A DNA stretch of 6,844 nucleotides from Christensenella sp. UBA941. Its GTDB lineage: Bacteria; Bacillota; Clostridia; Christensenellales; UBA941. The stretch covers positions 1,387-8,230 of the forward strand of contig DBDD01000330.1 of NCBI GenBank assembly GCA_002293365.1, in the 5' to 3' direction. Below the pieces are notes generated by a model, which worked only from the letters and a program-made list of their open reading frames with translations, did not search any database and had not been told where the DNA came from. The number at the start of each line of letters is the position of its first letter. Position 1 is the stretch's first letter. The translations under genes were made by a program, and so were the position numbers. Of the stretch, positions 1 to 5,716 are shown piece after piece.

Positions 1-482
1 TTCTTCGCCAGCGCCCGCGCGATTGCGACGCGCTGCTGTTCGCCGCCGGAGATTTGCGAAGGGAAGTTGTTCAGCCGATTCGTTAGCCCGACCATTTCGA
101 GCGCGTCCCTGGCTTTCATAGGGTTCGGCGATATCTGCCTTGCTAGCTCGACGTTTTCCAAAACCGTCAGGTTGGGCATCAAATTGTAAAATTGGAACAC
201 GAAGCCGACGCGTTCGCGCCGGTAGCGCGTAAGCCTGCGCGCGTTGAACCGGGCGATATCTTCGCCCTCGACGAAAGCGCTCCCCGACGTCGGCAAGTCC
301 ATTCCGCCGAGAACATTCAGCACGGTCGATTTGCCCGCGCCGGACGCGCCCACAAGTATACATACGCTTCCCCTCGCGATTTCGAAGCTTATGTTATCAA
401 CCGCCGTAATCAGCGTTTCGCCCATTTGGTACTGTTTGTTTAGTTCGCTTATTTTGATTATAGGATTGCCTGTTTCGGACAA
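1..482 (-). CDS. ABC transporter ATP-binding protein, MacB/LolD/FtsE-like (3' end outside window)
   Basis: This is the nucleotide-binding subunit of an ABC transporter, which hydrolyses ATP at the inner face of the membrane to drive a partner permease. The visible 160 residues contain the Walker A motif GASGAGKST (45-53), the Q-loop VGFVFQFYNL (Q97), and the signature SGGEQQRVAIARALA (145-159). Walker B and the H-loop lie beyond the left edge. The SGGEQQR signature and the spacing of motifs match the MacB/LolD/FtsE group, whose permeases are usually encoded next door and would lie left of this window. I chose a TTG start at 480-482 because an AGAGG ribosome binding site lies eight bases upstream; no ATG is available in frame before the upstream stop. 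It is downstream of the padR operon and co-oriented, but separated from it by 170 bases of hairpin repeats, so co-transcription is uncertain. The substrate cannot be inferred. Confidence 0.93.
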   Translation of the reverse strand, partial: MSETGNPIIKISELNKQYQMGETLITAVDNISFEIARGSVCILVGASGAGKSTVLNVLGGMDLPTSGSAFVEGEDIARFNARRLTRYRRERVGFVFQFYNLMPNLTVLENVELARQISPNPMKARDALEMVGLTNRLNNFPSQISGGEQQRVAIARALAK

Positions 483-526
483 AGCGAATGCCTCTTTCTT
501 TAAACAAATGTTGATTAATCGTAATT

Positions 527-650
527 ATGTAGGGCGGGGGCTCTACTCCCGCCGTAGATATTCATTTTTCGGGATACGGCAGGAGTAGAACCCTTGCCCT
601 ACATATGCATAGATGGTTTTTCGCGGGCGAACACAGTTCACCCCTACAAC
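527..650. repeat. Cluster of three TGTAGGG-type hairpin repeats
   Basis: Three related short elements fill the gap between the DUF4097 gene and the ABC ATPase gene. Copy 1 (527-556, plus orientation) and copy 2 (575-604, minus orientation) each read ATGTAGGGC...TCTACTCC.GCCGTA and match at 26 of 30 positions. Together they form a long inverted repeat around an 18-base spacer. Each copy also folds on itself: copy 1 pairs GGCGGG with CCCGCC, and copy 2 has the equivalent stem with a G-U pair. Copy 3 (about 621-650, minus orientation) begins TTGTAGGGG and contains GGGCGAAC-ACA-GTTCACCC at 625-643. Short intergenic TGTAGGG hairpin repeats of this look occur in multiple copies in many clostridial genomes (recollection, not checked here). 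They may affect transcript ends or stability; no U-tract follows, so a standard terminator is not supported. Confidence 0.8.
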
Positions 651-652
651 TA

Positions 653-1903
653 TTAACCGGGTACAATCGATATCCCGCCGGACGAGGTTTCAACAACGAT
701 ATCGTTTTCACCGTTCCCGACAGTGCCGCGCATGGCGTCGTTGGATTTTTCTGCAACGCTGTTGCCCGCGCCGCCGTCCTCGACCGTCATATTGCCGCTG
801 AAGGTGTCGAACGTGTAGTTATAGCCCGTGTTCCTTGGAAACGTTAGCGAGACGCCGCCGGAAAAGGTCTCGATATTCACGTTTGAGCCTGCGTTTAGCT
901 TTAAATCGACCGCGCCGGAGGACGTATTGCCAAGTATGGAGTTCGACGTTAGTCCGGCAAAATTTACCACGCCGGAGAACGTCTCGAACGCTAAGTCCTG
1001 TATACTCACGTCTTGGCCGGTAATAGGGCCGCCGGACGTATTCAGACTGGCATGGCCAAGAATCCGCGCGCCGTTCAAATTGAGATTCCCGCTGAATTGT
1101 TCGGTACTTAGGCTGCCGGCGTTAAAGCCCGTAAGCGTGATGCTGCCGCTGGAGGCGCTAAGGGTCGCATCGCCTTCTATAGTAGCGCCGGAGATTTCCA
1201 AAGCGCCGGAGAAGCTCTCTATATGGAGCGAAGAAGCGTTTAGCGTGGCTAGGCCTATCCTGCCGCTGGAGGTATCGAGCGTGACGTTTTGCCCGCTTAG
1301 CCCCGAAAGCGTCTGTACTCCTGAAAATGTTTCAACGGACATATCGCCGGCCGACGCGGCGTTTGTGAGGCCGATATTGCCGCTGGACGTGCTGACGGTT
1401 ATTCTGTCGGCGTCGATATCCGAGGCCGTAACGCCGCCGGAGAACGCATCGACGTAAAAGTCCCCGATGTGAGCGCGCGGAATGCGTACTGTAAGCGTGC
1501 CGCGTATTGCGCCGCCGCTTTGGAATATCCCTATTTGGAAGGTATTATCCGTGGCGCGTTTCTCGCGCAATGCGACGCGGTTCCCTTCAGTAACGGCCTC
1601 GATATAGGGCAATTCTCCGCGGCTGTCCGGCACGCGCGTCCCCTCGAACGCCGCTTCGACCGACGCGCCGTCATGCGCCTGAATAATCACATTCGCTTCC
1701 AATACGTCCACGCTGACGCCTTGGCCTTGCGAGAAGGGCAGCGACCAGCTTTCGGCGTACGGCTGCGAATTCGCCCCGCCGATAAAGCCGTATTGCGTGA
1801 TATCCGGGAGCGCCTGCGTGACGAAAAATACGCCGGTAATTATCGCGCTTACGACGAATACGCATACGAGAACGAGAACGATAGTCTTAGTGTTCCTCTG
1901 CAT
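653..1903 (-). CDS. Membrane-anchored DUF4097-type beta-solenoid protein
   Basis: This 416-residue protein has one N-terminal membrane segment (about residues 7-29) with basic residues before it. The long remainder should therefore face outward, anchored as a signal-anchor protein. From about residue 150 it consists of degenerate repeats of 19-20 residues, each with a turn of the form F/S-S-G. Turns occur near residues 153, 172, 192, 211, 230, 250, 269, 289, 308, 327, 346, 367 and 406. They alternate regularly between a phenylalanine type (TFSG) and a serine type (TSSG). This is the pattern of the DUF4097 right-handed beta-solenoid family. The ATG start at 1901-1903 has AAAGAGGAAG just upstream and overlaps the end of the HAAS gene by 17 bases, implying translational coupling. 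Members often sit with PadR and HAAS proteins; the molecular function is unknown, with roles in envelope sensing or adhesion only proposed. Confidence 0.9.
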   Translation of the reverse strand: MQRNTKTIVLVLVCVFVVSAIITGVFFVTQALPDITQYGFIGGANSQPYAESWSLPFSQGQGVSVDVLEANVIIQAHDGASVEAAFEGTRVPDSRGELPYIEAVTEGNRVALREKRATDNTFQIGIFQSGGAIRGTLTVRIPRAHIGDFYVDAFSGGVTASDIDADRITVSTSSGNIGLTNAASAGDMSVETFSGVQTLSGLSGQNVTLDTSSGRIGLATLNASSLHIESFSGALEISGATIEGDATLSASSGSITLTGFNAGSLSTEQFSGNLNLNGARILGHASLNTSGGPITGQDVSIQDLAFETFSGVVNFAGLTSNSILGNTSSGAVDLKLNAGSNVNIETFSGGVSLTFPRNTGYNYTFDTFSGNMTVEDGGAGNSVAEKSNDAMRGTVGNGENDIVVETSSGGISIVPG

Positions 1904-2483
1904 TTTGCTTCCTCTTTCCAGAAATGATTTCTATATTGGTACACACATATCGCGCGATGAATTTACCCCAGGCCCCTCCCAAGCGAAGCGAGCCTATCAG
2001 CAGCAGCCCACCGAGCGAGGCGACCATAAGGCAGACAAAAACCGATGCGATTGGGTAGACAATTGAGATAAGCGCCATAGGGAAAATAATGCTGACTATC
2101 GATAGAATCGCGGTAAGCGCGCCTACAAGAGCCATAGCGCCGCCGGTTATCACCAGGGAGAGCCATACCGCGAACAGCGCTGCGACGATGGGCAGCACGA
2201 ATATCAGATTCAACATCCCCATGCCTATCCCGGCCCAGACGACGCGCATCACGTTGCCGATCGAAGGCTTGACGCTCGCCTGTTCACTGGCGTACGCCGC
2301 GCGGTATTCCTTTGCCAAAATCTCCGGCGGGCCAAGCCCTTCCGCCAGCGCCTCGTCGGAAATCCCCTCGCTTCCGCCGTCGTTGAAGTGTGCCAAGATT
2401 TCTTCGACGATCTCCCGCCTGCGTATCTCCGGCAGATTGTGAAGCTTATCCGCTAGTCTGATCATGTATTCTGCCCTGGTCAC
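1887..2483 (-). CDS. HAAS domain/DUF1700-type membrane protein
   Basis: The product is 198 residues. Its N-terminal part (about 1-65) is a soluble helical domain with the pattern of HAAS/DUF1700 proteins: LADKLHNLP, an acidic helix REIVEEILAHF, then DEALAEGLGPPEILAKEY. This is followed by hydrophobic segments from about 82 to 168 that probably make three or four membrane helices, and a short basic cytoplasmic tail ending GKRKQNAEEH. HAAS proteins are typically encoded beside PadR regulators and are thought to link a membrane or envelope signal to them; that role here is inference. The GTG start at 2481-2483 shares the four bases GTGA with the padR stop, and GGGGAGG lies nine bases upstream inside padR, so the two are probably translationally coupled. 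An in-frame ATG six codons later is a weaker alternative start. Confidence 0.88.
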   Translation of the reverse strand: MTRAEYMIRLADKLHNLPEIRRREIVEEILAHFNDGGSEGISDEALAEGLGPPEILAKEYRAAYASEQASVKPSIGNVMRVVWAGIGMGMLNLIFVLPIVAALFAVWLSLVITGGAMALVGALTAILSIVSIIFPMALISIVYPIASVFVCLMVASLGGLLLIGSLRLGGAWGKFIARYVCTNIEIISGKRKQNAEEH

Positions 2484-2800
2484 GCCGATTGCCTCCCCTC
2501 AATGATATCGTCCACGCCTTGTGTAAACGCTCTCCATTCGGCGAGCAGCCTCGCGAATTTATCCCGCCCGCCATCCGTAATCTTGTAGTATTTGCGCGGC
2601 GGGCCCTCGTTGGATTCCTTTAGGTACGTATTGAGCAGCCCTTCGTCCCGAAGCCTTTTCATAAGAGGGTATACCGTCCCTTCGGACATAACCACGCTGC
2701 GCGAAACGCTCGATACGAGCTCGAATCCGTAGCAGTCCTTCCGTGCCAGCAACGCTAGCACGCACAGTTCCAAAACGCCTTTTTTAAATTGTGGATTCAC
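2480..2800 (-). CDS. PadR family transcriptional regulator
   Basis: This 106-residue protein has the length of a minimal PadR (subfamily 1) repressor: a winged-helix DNA-binding domain and a short dimerising C-terminal helix. Family landmarks are LELCVLALLARKDCYGFELV (9-29), the recognition region SEGTVYPLMKRLRDEGLL (39-56), and the wing with GPPRKYYKIT (66-75). The C-terminal helix follows at about 79-101. I placed the start at GTG 2798-2800 because AGGAG lies seven bases upstream and the protein then begins in the normal PadR register. An upstream in-frame ATG (2890) would add 30 residues that are unlike the family and would overlap the promoter. It is the first gene of the operon with the HAAS and DUF4097 genes and probably autoregulates it. 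It could also affect the divergent MATE promoter, but no operator is clear. Confidence 0.92.
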   Translation of the reverse strand: MNPQFKKGVLELCVLALLARKDCYGFELVSSVSRSVVMSEGTVYPLMKRLRDEGLLNTYLKESNEGPPRKYYKITDGGRDKFARLLAEWRAFTQGVDDIIEGRQSA

Positions 2801-2861
2801 TCTGTCGCTCCTTTCACTCGCTATTGCAAGCAACCAAACGATGTCAAGTACCTTGTATCGC

Positions 2862-2890
2862 ATTATAGCGTGGCGACTCCAGCATGTCAA
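2862..2890 (-). promoter_or_regulatory. Consensus sigma-A promoter of the padR operon
   Basis: Read on the minus strand, TTGACA (2885-2890) and TATAAT (2862-2867) are separated by exactly 17 bases, a perfect match to the housekeeping consensus. Transcription should start near 2855 and give a leader of about 55 bases before the padR GTG. A loose inverted repeat CAAG-TAC-CTTG (2845-2855) lies at the expected start site and could be an operator, but the symmetry is poor. Such a strong promoter usually needs a repressor, consistent with PadR autoregulation (inference). Confidence 0.88.
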
Positions 2891-2934
2891 TACTTTTTTA
2901 AAATCCTTTTGGAAATCTTTTATTTAATTTTCAT

Positions 2935-2963
2935 TTGACCGTTTACAATAGCTCCGTTATAAT
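2935..2963 (+). promoter_or_regulatory. Near-consensus sigma-A promoter for the MATE leader
   Basis: TTGACC (2935-2940) and TATAAT (2958-2963) are separated by 17 bases. The next bases, GCGTATAGACAA, place the transcript start near 2970, only some 20 bases before the leader peptide ATG and just upstream of its AGGAGG. The promoter faces away from the padR promoter, with 44 bases between the two -35 hexamers. Because initiation looks constitutive and strong, expression of the exporter is probably set mainly by the downstream attenuator. Confidence 0.88.
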
Positions 2964-2990
2964 GCGTATAGACAAACAGGAGGAATCGAA

Positions 2991-3035
2991 ATGAAGCTTT
3001 GCATCATAATTCGCTCCGCGCATTCGCATAGATGA
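2991..3035 (+). CDS. 14-residue leader peptide upstream of the MATE gene
   Basis: A short reading frame encodes MKLCIIIRSAHSHR and ends with TGA at 3033-3035. It has the best ribosome binding site in the window (AGGAGG, 2978-2983, seven bases before the ATG). It sits about 20 bases after the predicted transcript start, so it should be translated efficiently. Its interest is positional. Codons 8-11 contain the 5' arm of a competing stem (3013-3022), and the antiterminator strand begins at the base right after its stop codon. The peptide is therefore likely a sensor of ribosome progress rather than a functional product. Three successive isoleucine codons (ATC ATA ATT) and an arginine/histidine-rich end could be stalling points, but the inducing condition cannot be read from the sequence. 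I do not recognise the peptide as a known resistance leader. Confidence 0.75.
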   Translation: MKLCIIIRSAHSHR

Positions 3036-3177
3036 GGCATTGTTCGGAGCTTAATGGGGAAACCCAACTTTATCATCGATGAATATCCAACTTAAAGCAG
3101 GCTAAAACGGCTTGCCGTGTTGCGATACCATCGACTGGATAGATATTTTGCCGCGAGCAATGCCGTTCGCGGCTTTT
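3013..3177 (+). promoter_or_regulatory. Putative ribosome-controlled transcription attenuator of the MATE exporter
   Basis: Three mutually exclusive pairings can be drawn. (a) Competing stem: 3013-3022 (GCTCCGCGCA) pairs with 3041-3050 (TGTTCGGAGC), nine pairs with one mismatch. (b) Antiterminator: 3036-3046 (GGCATTGTTCG) pairs with 3154-3164 (CGAGCAATGCC) in 11 consecutive pairs, one of them G-U. (c) Terminator: 3150-3158 pairs with 3165-3173. Stem (a) occupies part of the antiterminator strand, and helix (b) removes the 5' arm and loop of the terminator. A ribosome paused early in the leader peptide would block (a) and allow (b), giving read-through into the exporter gene. A ribosome at the stop codon, or no ribosome at all, would favour termination. 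Smaller hairpins between them are TGGG-GAAA-CCCA (3055-3066) and GCAGGC...GCTTGC (3097-3115). Pairings are seen directly; the mechanism is inferred by analogy with leader-peptide attenuation. Confidence 0.7.
3150..3177 (+). terminator. Intrinsic terminator in the MATE leader (attenuator)
   Basis: GCCGCGAGC (3150-3158) pairs with GTTCGCGGC (3165-3173), nine pairs including one G-U, around the six-base loop AATGCC. It is followed by TTTTATCTATCT. The stem is strong, while the U-tract is short and interrupted, so termination may be partial. It lies 22 bases before the MATE ATG and leaves the exporter's own ribosome binding site outside the hairpin, which fits transcriptional rather than translational control. 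Confidence 0.72.
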
Positions 3178-3199
3178 ATCTATCTAAAAGGTGGTATAT

Positions 3200-4570
3200 A
3201 TGAATCGAAAAATCGGAATAGACGCTCTCACGCGGGAGCTTTGCGTATTTGCCTTGCCCATGCTTTTGGGCACTATCCTACAATCCTGCTATAACATGGC
3301 CGACATGGCCGTAGTGGGTTCCTTTATCGGGCGGGAGGCCTTAGCCGCCGTCAGCAATACCTCCATGATCTGCTTCATAAGCAATTCCATCTGCATCGGC
3401 TTCACGTCGGCCGGCAACGTGCTAGTTGCGAGATATCGAGGCGCAAAGGATTCCTCCGCACAGAGGAATACGATACGCACGCTGTTCGCCCTATCGTCGG
3501 TCGGCGGCGTTTTGCTGACCGCTATCAACTATCTGCTTTACGTCCCTGTATTGCGCCTGATGAACACGCCCCAAGAAGCTATGCCCTACGCGATGGAGTA
3601 TATGGGCGTGATCTGCGCGGGCAGCCTCTTCGTATTCGGCTATAACGCCGTCTGCTCCGTAATGCGTGGGCTGGGGGATTCGCGCCGCCCGTTGTATTTT
3701 GTTGCGGTGACGGCGGCGGTCAATATCGCGCTTGACTATGTACTCGTCGTGTTCTTCGGTTGGGGCGTGCGCGGCGCGGCGATTGCCACCGTGCTCGCCC
3801 AGGCCGCTTCGTGCCTTGCGGCGCTATGGACGTTTCATAGGCAAGGCCGAAAAAATAGGGGCTTCGTTTTTCACTTCGACCGGCACAGCCTCGATATCGA
3901 CCGCAATCTATACCGCGAATTATTGCGTATCGGCTTGCCGACGGCCTTTCGCTCCGCCGCCCTCAATATGAGCTATCTGGTGGTGACGTCGCTATTTAAC
4001 GGCTACGGCACGGCCGCCGCCGCCGCGGCTGGAATCGGGCTGAAGGTTAATACCTTCGTCGCCATGCCGTCGTGGGCGCTCGGACAGGCCGTAAGCATTA
4101 TGGCCGGACACAGCATGGGCGCAAACGATCCCGCACGCGCCGCGAAAGCCGCCCGCAAGGGCATGATGGTTAGCCTTTTGCTAAACGGGGTTCTCCTAAT
4201 GACAATACAGCTATTCATCCGCCCGTTTTTAGGTATATTTACAACCGACGCGGAGGTAATACGGCTGGGTGCACTATATCTTCGCATATGCTGTTCGGTC
4301 AACTTCATTCCGTATGTCGTCATGAATCTTCTGGACAATTTCGCCACCGGCGTGGGCGCGCCGTTTGTAGCTATGTTCAATACGCTGCTGCATTCGGTCG
4401 TCATTCGCCTCGGGCTGAGCCTTTTGCTAACCGTCTGGCTCCCATACGGCTTCATAGGCTTGTGCATAGCGGAATCCGTGTCGCCGGTAATACCGTGTAT
4501 TGCCGGCGTTGTGTTCTTCCTAAAAGGACGCTGGCGGGAGCGGCGCATGCCCGAAACAAGCGCACAATAA
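3200..4570 (+). CDS. MATE family multidrug/drug:cation antiporter
   Basis: The protein has 456 residues and about twelve hydrophobic segments, the normal size and layout of a MATE exporter, which expels organic compounds in exchange for sodium ions or protons. Diagnostic stretches are FALPMLLGTILQSCYNMADM near the N terminus (17-36), VMRGLGDSRRPLYF (154-167) at the end of the first half, and the second-half counterpart ALGQAVSIMAGHSMGA (293-308). A cytoplasmic linker (about 212-240) joins the two six-helix halves. I preferred ATG 3200-3202 to the GTG at 3191 because AAAGGTGG then sits five bases upstream as its binding site, and the GTG lies inside that site. It is the only gene downstream of the attenuated promoter. 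A remnant of a TetR-type regulator abuts its stop codon on the other strand. Substrate is unknown; attenuation by translation would fit a ribosome-targeting compound (inference). Confidence 0.94.
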   Translation: MNRKIGIDALTRELCVFALPMLLGTILQSCYNMADMAVVGSFIGREALAAVSNTSMICFISNSICIGFTSAGNVLVARYRGAKDSSAQRNTIRTLFALSSVGGVLLTAINYLLYVPVLRLMNTPQEAMPYAMEYMGVICAGSLFVFGYNAVCSVMRGLGDSRRPLYFVAVTAAVNIALDYVLVVFFGWGVRGAAIATVLAQAASCLAALWTFHRQGRKNRGFVFHFDRHSLDIDRNLYRELLRIGLPTAFRSAALNMSYLVVTSLFNGYGTAAAAAAGIGLKVNTFVAMPSWALGQAVSIMAGHSMGANDPARAAKAARKGMMVSLLLNGVLLMTIQLFIRPFLGIFTTDAEVIRLGALYLRICCSVNFIPYVVMNLLDNFATGVGAPFVAMFNTLLHSVVIRLGLSLLLTVWLPYGFIGLCIAESVSPVIPCIAGVVFFLKGRWRERRMPETSAQ

Positions 4571-4574
4571 CATG

Positions 4575-4755
4575 CGGCCGCGATTATGTCCTCGTATTCC
4601 CTAAATACGAGGGCGTCCATAACCTCCTCCTTGGAACGGAAATAGTAGTACATCAAGCCTTTGGCGACGCCAGCCTTCTTTGCGATATCGCTGACCGACG
4701 CCGTCTTTTGGACGCGCCGGAGAAGAAGCTGGTATGGTTCGAGCATTCCGGGCAT
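4575..4755 (-). pseudogene. Truncated TetR family regulator (DNA-binding region only)
   Basis: On the minus strand the sequence TASVSDIAKKAGVAKGLM followed by YYYFRSKEEVMDALVFREYEDII is a textbook TetR helix-turn-helix. It is preceded by LEPYQLLLRRVQK, which resembles a degraded first helix lacking the usual glycine before the K-T-S turn. After about residue AAACYC the family resemblance stops, where the facing MATE gene ends at 4570. The open frame continues antisense through that gene, but the residues are basic and unlike the TetR ligand-binding domain. A normal TetR protein is about 190 residues, so roughly the last two thirds are missing. No convincing ribosome binding site precedes the ATG at 4753-4755 or the earlier TTG at 4839. 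Most likely this is a relic left by the rearrangement that placed the exporter here. A short expressed DNA-binding protein is less likely. Confidence 0.75.
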
Positions 4756-4817
4756 AGCCCGTGGATCAACGAGAGCGAATTGTTTGTCGGCGAGCTGCTG
4801 CGGGTTACGGGAGTAAA

Positions 4818-4847
4818 TTGAACACAATGATGCCAGCAAATTATAAA
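4818..4847 (+). promoter_or_regulatory. Possible upstream promoter of the GNAT-YoaP gene
   Basis: TTGAAC (4818-4823) is followed 18 bases later by TATAAA (4842-4847), within the AT-rich gap between the TetR remnant and the acetyltransferase gene. It is a reasonable sigma-A match, but there is a second candidate closer to the gene, so only one of them may be used. Confidence 0.4.
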
Positions 4848-4859
4848 TATGGCGAGCTA

Positions 4860-4887
4860 TTGAGAAACAACTGTGTTAACATATAAA
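4860..4887 (+). promoter_or_regulatory. Likely proximal promoter of the GNAT-YoaP gene
   Basis: TTGAGA (4860-4865) and TATAAA (4882-4887) are 16 bases apart, giving a start near 4894 and a 20-base leader before the ATG at 4915. The -10 element lies inside an inverted repeat (4871-4904), so a protein bound there would block this promoter. Confidence 0.5.
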
Positions 4888-4904
4888 CAAGTATAGTAAC
4901 ACAG
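4871..4904. repeat. Perfect 8-bp inverted repeat over the GNAT-YoaP promoter
   Basis: CTGTGTTA (4871-4878) and TAACACAG (4897-4904) are exact inverted copies separated by 18 bases. The left arm precedes the predicted -10 TATAAA, and the right arm touches the AGGAG ribosome binding site (4903-4907). It could be an operator for a dimeric repressor or, if transcription starts further upstream, an RNA stem that limits access to the binding site. Confidence 0.5.
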
Positions 4905-4914
4905 GAGCAAAGTC

Positions 4915-5664
4915 ATGAATGCCGATTTTATCAATCTAACGCCCGATAACCTCGCAGCCGAACATCTATGCTGCGCCATAGCGGATAAAAAGCATCAGCG
5001 CGGCGTCGATACAAAAAGAGCGTGGCTCGCCGAACGGCTCCCAGAGGGGCATACCTTCAGGAAGCTGAACCAGAAAGGCAAGGTATTTATCGAATACGCG
5101 CCGCTGGAAAGCGCGTGGGTTCCTGTTGTCGGCGAAAACTACATGTACATATACTGCCTTTGGGTTTCGGGCAGCTTCAAGGGCAAGGGCTACGGGGCCG
5201 AGCTGCTCAATTATTGCATAGACGACGCCAAAAAACAGGGCAAATCCGGCGTATGCGTTCTGAGCTCCAGTAAGAAAAAGCCGTTTCTTACGGAAAAGAG
5301 GTTTATGCAGAAATACGGGTTCGAAGCTGTCGATGCTGTCGGAGAATACGAGCTAATGGCGCTGTCCTTCGACGATTCTCGGCCACATTTTGCGGACAGC
5401 GCGAAAAAGCAGAGCATCGAGCGCCAAACGCTTACGATTTATTACAGCCTGCAATGCCCGTACATTCCCAACTGCATCAAAGAAGTACAAGCCTACTGCT
5501 CCGCGAACGATTTGCCGCTGGACTTGATTAAAGTAGACACGCTGGAAAAGGCGAAGGCCGCGCCATGCGTTTTCAACAATTGGGCGGCGTTCTATAGAGG
5601 CGAGCTCATGACGCTGCACCTGCTGAACGAGGGGTATCTTAAAAAGATGCTGAACGAAGGTTAA
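4915..5664 (+). CDS. GNAT family N-acetyltransferase with C-terminal YoaP-like domain
   Basis: This 249-residue protein joins two domains. Residues about 1-150 form a GNAT fold, which transfers an acetyl group from acetyl-CoA to an amine. The acetyl-CoA binding loop is visible as KGKGYG (89-94), after the strand YMYIYCLWVSGSF and before a helix AELLNYCIDDAKKQG. Residues about 172-247 match the YoaP-like domain, which has a thioredoxin-like look: strand LTIYYSLQ, then CPYIPNC with cysteines 181 and 187, a helix, and APCVF (216-220), whose proline sits where thioredoxin folds have their cis-proline. The length is that of Bacillus YoaP-type proteins, so this fusion is standard for the family. 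The acetylated substrate is unknown. The ATG at 4915 has AGGAG seven bases upstream. The DUF6796-like gene follows after 52 bases without a visible terminator and is probably co-transcribed. Confidence 0.9.
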   Translation: MNADFINLTPDNLAAEHLCCAIADKKHQRGVDTKRAWLAERLPEGHTFRKLNQKGKVFIEYAPLESAWVPVVGENYMYIYCLWVSGSFKGKGYGAELLNYCIDDAKKQGKSGVCVLSSSKKKPFLTEKRFMQKYGFEAVDAVGEYELMALSFDDSRPHFADSAKKQSIERQTLTIYYSLQCPYIPNCIKEVQAYCSANDLPLDLIKVDTLEKAKAAPCVFNNWAAFYRGELMTLHLLNEGYLKKMLNEG

Positions 5665-5716
5665 TCGGCATTATGCTATCGTTATTGTTCTTCAAGTCAG
5701 CGGAGGTGTCTTTTAA

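Noticed and set aside
828..1457. 209-codon open frame on the plus strand
   Set aside because: It is antisense to the DUF4097 repeats; the regular codon pattern of that gene keeps the opposite frame open. There is no ribosome binding site and no family resemblance.
2840..2860. PadR operator at the padR start site
   Set aside because: Only CAAG-TAC-CTTG is symmetrical and the flanks match poorly, so it is not listed as a separate site.
2986..3190. A known riboswitch class (for example guanidine ykkC) in the exporter leader
   Set aside because: I could not match the conserved core of any class I know. The pairings are explained by a translated leader with antiterminator and terminator. A covariance-model search would settle it.
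3112..3294. 60-codon open frame across the exporter leader
   Set aside because: It runs through the terminator and overlaps the MATE start in another frame, has no ribosome binding site, and has no recognisable content.
4591..4611. Hairpin CTCGTATT...AATACGAG after the MATE gene as its terminator
   Set aside because: The stem is AT-rich, lies inside TetR-derived codons and is followed by GGCGTCC rather than a T-run.
4003..4839. A 278-residue TetR protein on the minus strand
   Set aside because: Only about 60 residues look like TetR. From about 4575 leftward the frame is antisense to the well-supported MATE gene and its residues are not TetR-like.
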